Shown here: positions 63,576-64,000 of the stretch, piece by piece
How the letters are laid out: each line of letters starts with the position of its first letter
Numbering within the stretch: the first letter of the stretch is position 1
NCBI GenBank assembly: GCA_959347315.1
Contig: OY365811.1
Span: 43,430,991 to 43,494,990, forward strand
DNA: 64,000 nucleotides
Direction: 5' to 3'
Origin: Bimastos eiseni
Lineage: Eukaryota; Annelida; Clitellata; Crassiclitellata; Lumbricidae
Translations under genes and position numbers: made by a program
Notes under the pieces: generated by a model
Told to the model about the DNA's origin: nothing
The model's database searches: none
What the model saw: only the letters and a program-made list of their open reading frames with translations

Positions 63576-64000
63576 TGGGATTTCATGCCACCCATATTCA
63601 ACGCAACATGCGCGGCTGTCAGTCAAAATATGCACGCGCATGCACGCATTCATACATATATATATATATATATGTATATATATATGAGATTATACATAGG
63701 AATATGTATGAATATATACATACAAGTGCATGAATATACATGTATATATATATATTATATATACATCTACTGAAATGCGCGAAGCATATAACATGTATTC
63801 AGTATGTACAAATATTTGTCTCTCCATAACTGACATATATATATATATATATATATATGTATAATGATGTAGTCTGGTATAGTATTAGAGATGTTGTCGA
63901 TGGTCTGTAACGTGATGGCGTCTATTTCAAAGGCTGCCTGCTTTCGTTGCGTTGTGTACTGGTCACTTCAACCTGTCACCGACGCCGCCGACGACGACGA

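Overview
This is a window of nuclear DNA from an animal, most likely a marine or aquatic invertebrate bilaterian. The evidence is spliced genes with GT-AG introns, a rhodopsin-family peptide GPCR of the FMRFamide-receptor type (a group found mainly in invertebrates), several non-LTR retrotransposon lineages, many hAT and Tc1/mariner DNA transposons, and very dense microsatellites. A lophotrochozoan would fit, but the sequence does not fix the phylum. There is one 200-base assembly gap (12918-13117). No prokaryotic operon, CRISPR array, rRNA or convincing tRNA was seen.

Layout. 0-30 kb is repeat territory: microsatellites, a Tc1/mariner copy with a hAT element nested in it, several short hAT-type elements with visible target-site duplications, and LINE remnants. 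At 30.1-31.2 kb lies an intact single-exon FMRFamide-receptor-like GPCR. From 31.2 to 36.4 kb there are simple repeats and another hAT element.

From 36.4 to 60.8 kb the minus strand carries three separate, head-to-tail genes for small mucin-like type I membrane proteins of the CD164/endolyn (MGC-24) family. I call them A (36.5-39.9 kb), B (49.2-50.8 kb) and C (57.6-60.7 kb). I assembled them by hand from exons. Each has a signal-peptide exon, one or more Thr/Ser-rich mucin exons, and a segment with a conserved juxtamembrane F-D-x-x-S-F-x-G-G motif, one transmembrane helix and a short tail with a Y-x-x-hydrophobic sorting signal. Every intron is phase 1. The spacers hold LINE fragments, hAT elements, minisatellites and a 1-kb element with long terminal inverted repeats built from TTAGGT-type units.

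From 61 to 64 kb there is a 5'-truncated LINE and more simple repeats.

The main biological content is the GPCR and the tandem mini-sialomucin cluster. By analogy with the family, those products would be O-glycosylated proteins of the cell surface, endosome or lysosome. Nothing in the sequence links the GPCR functionally to the cluster.
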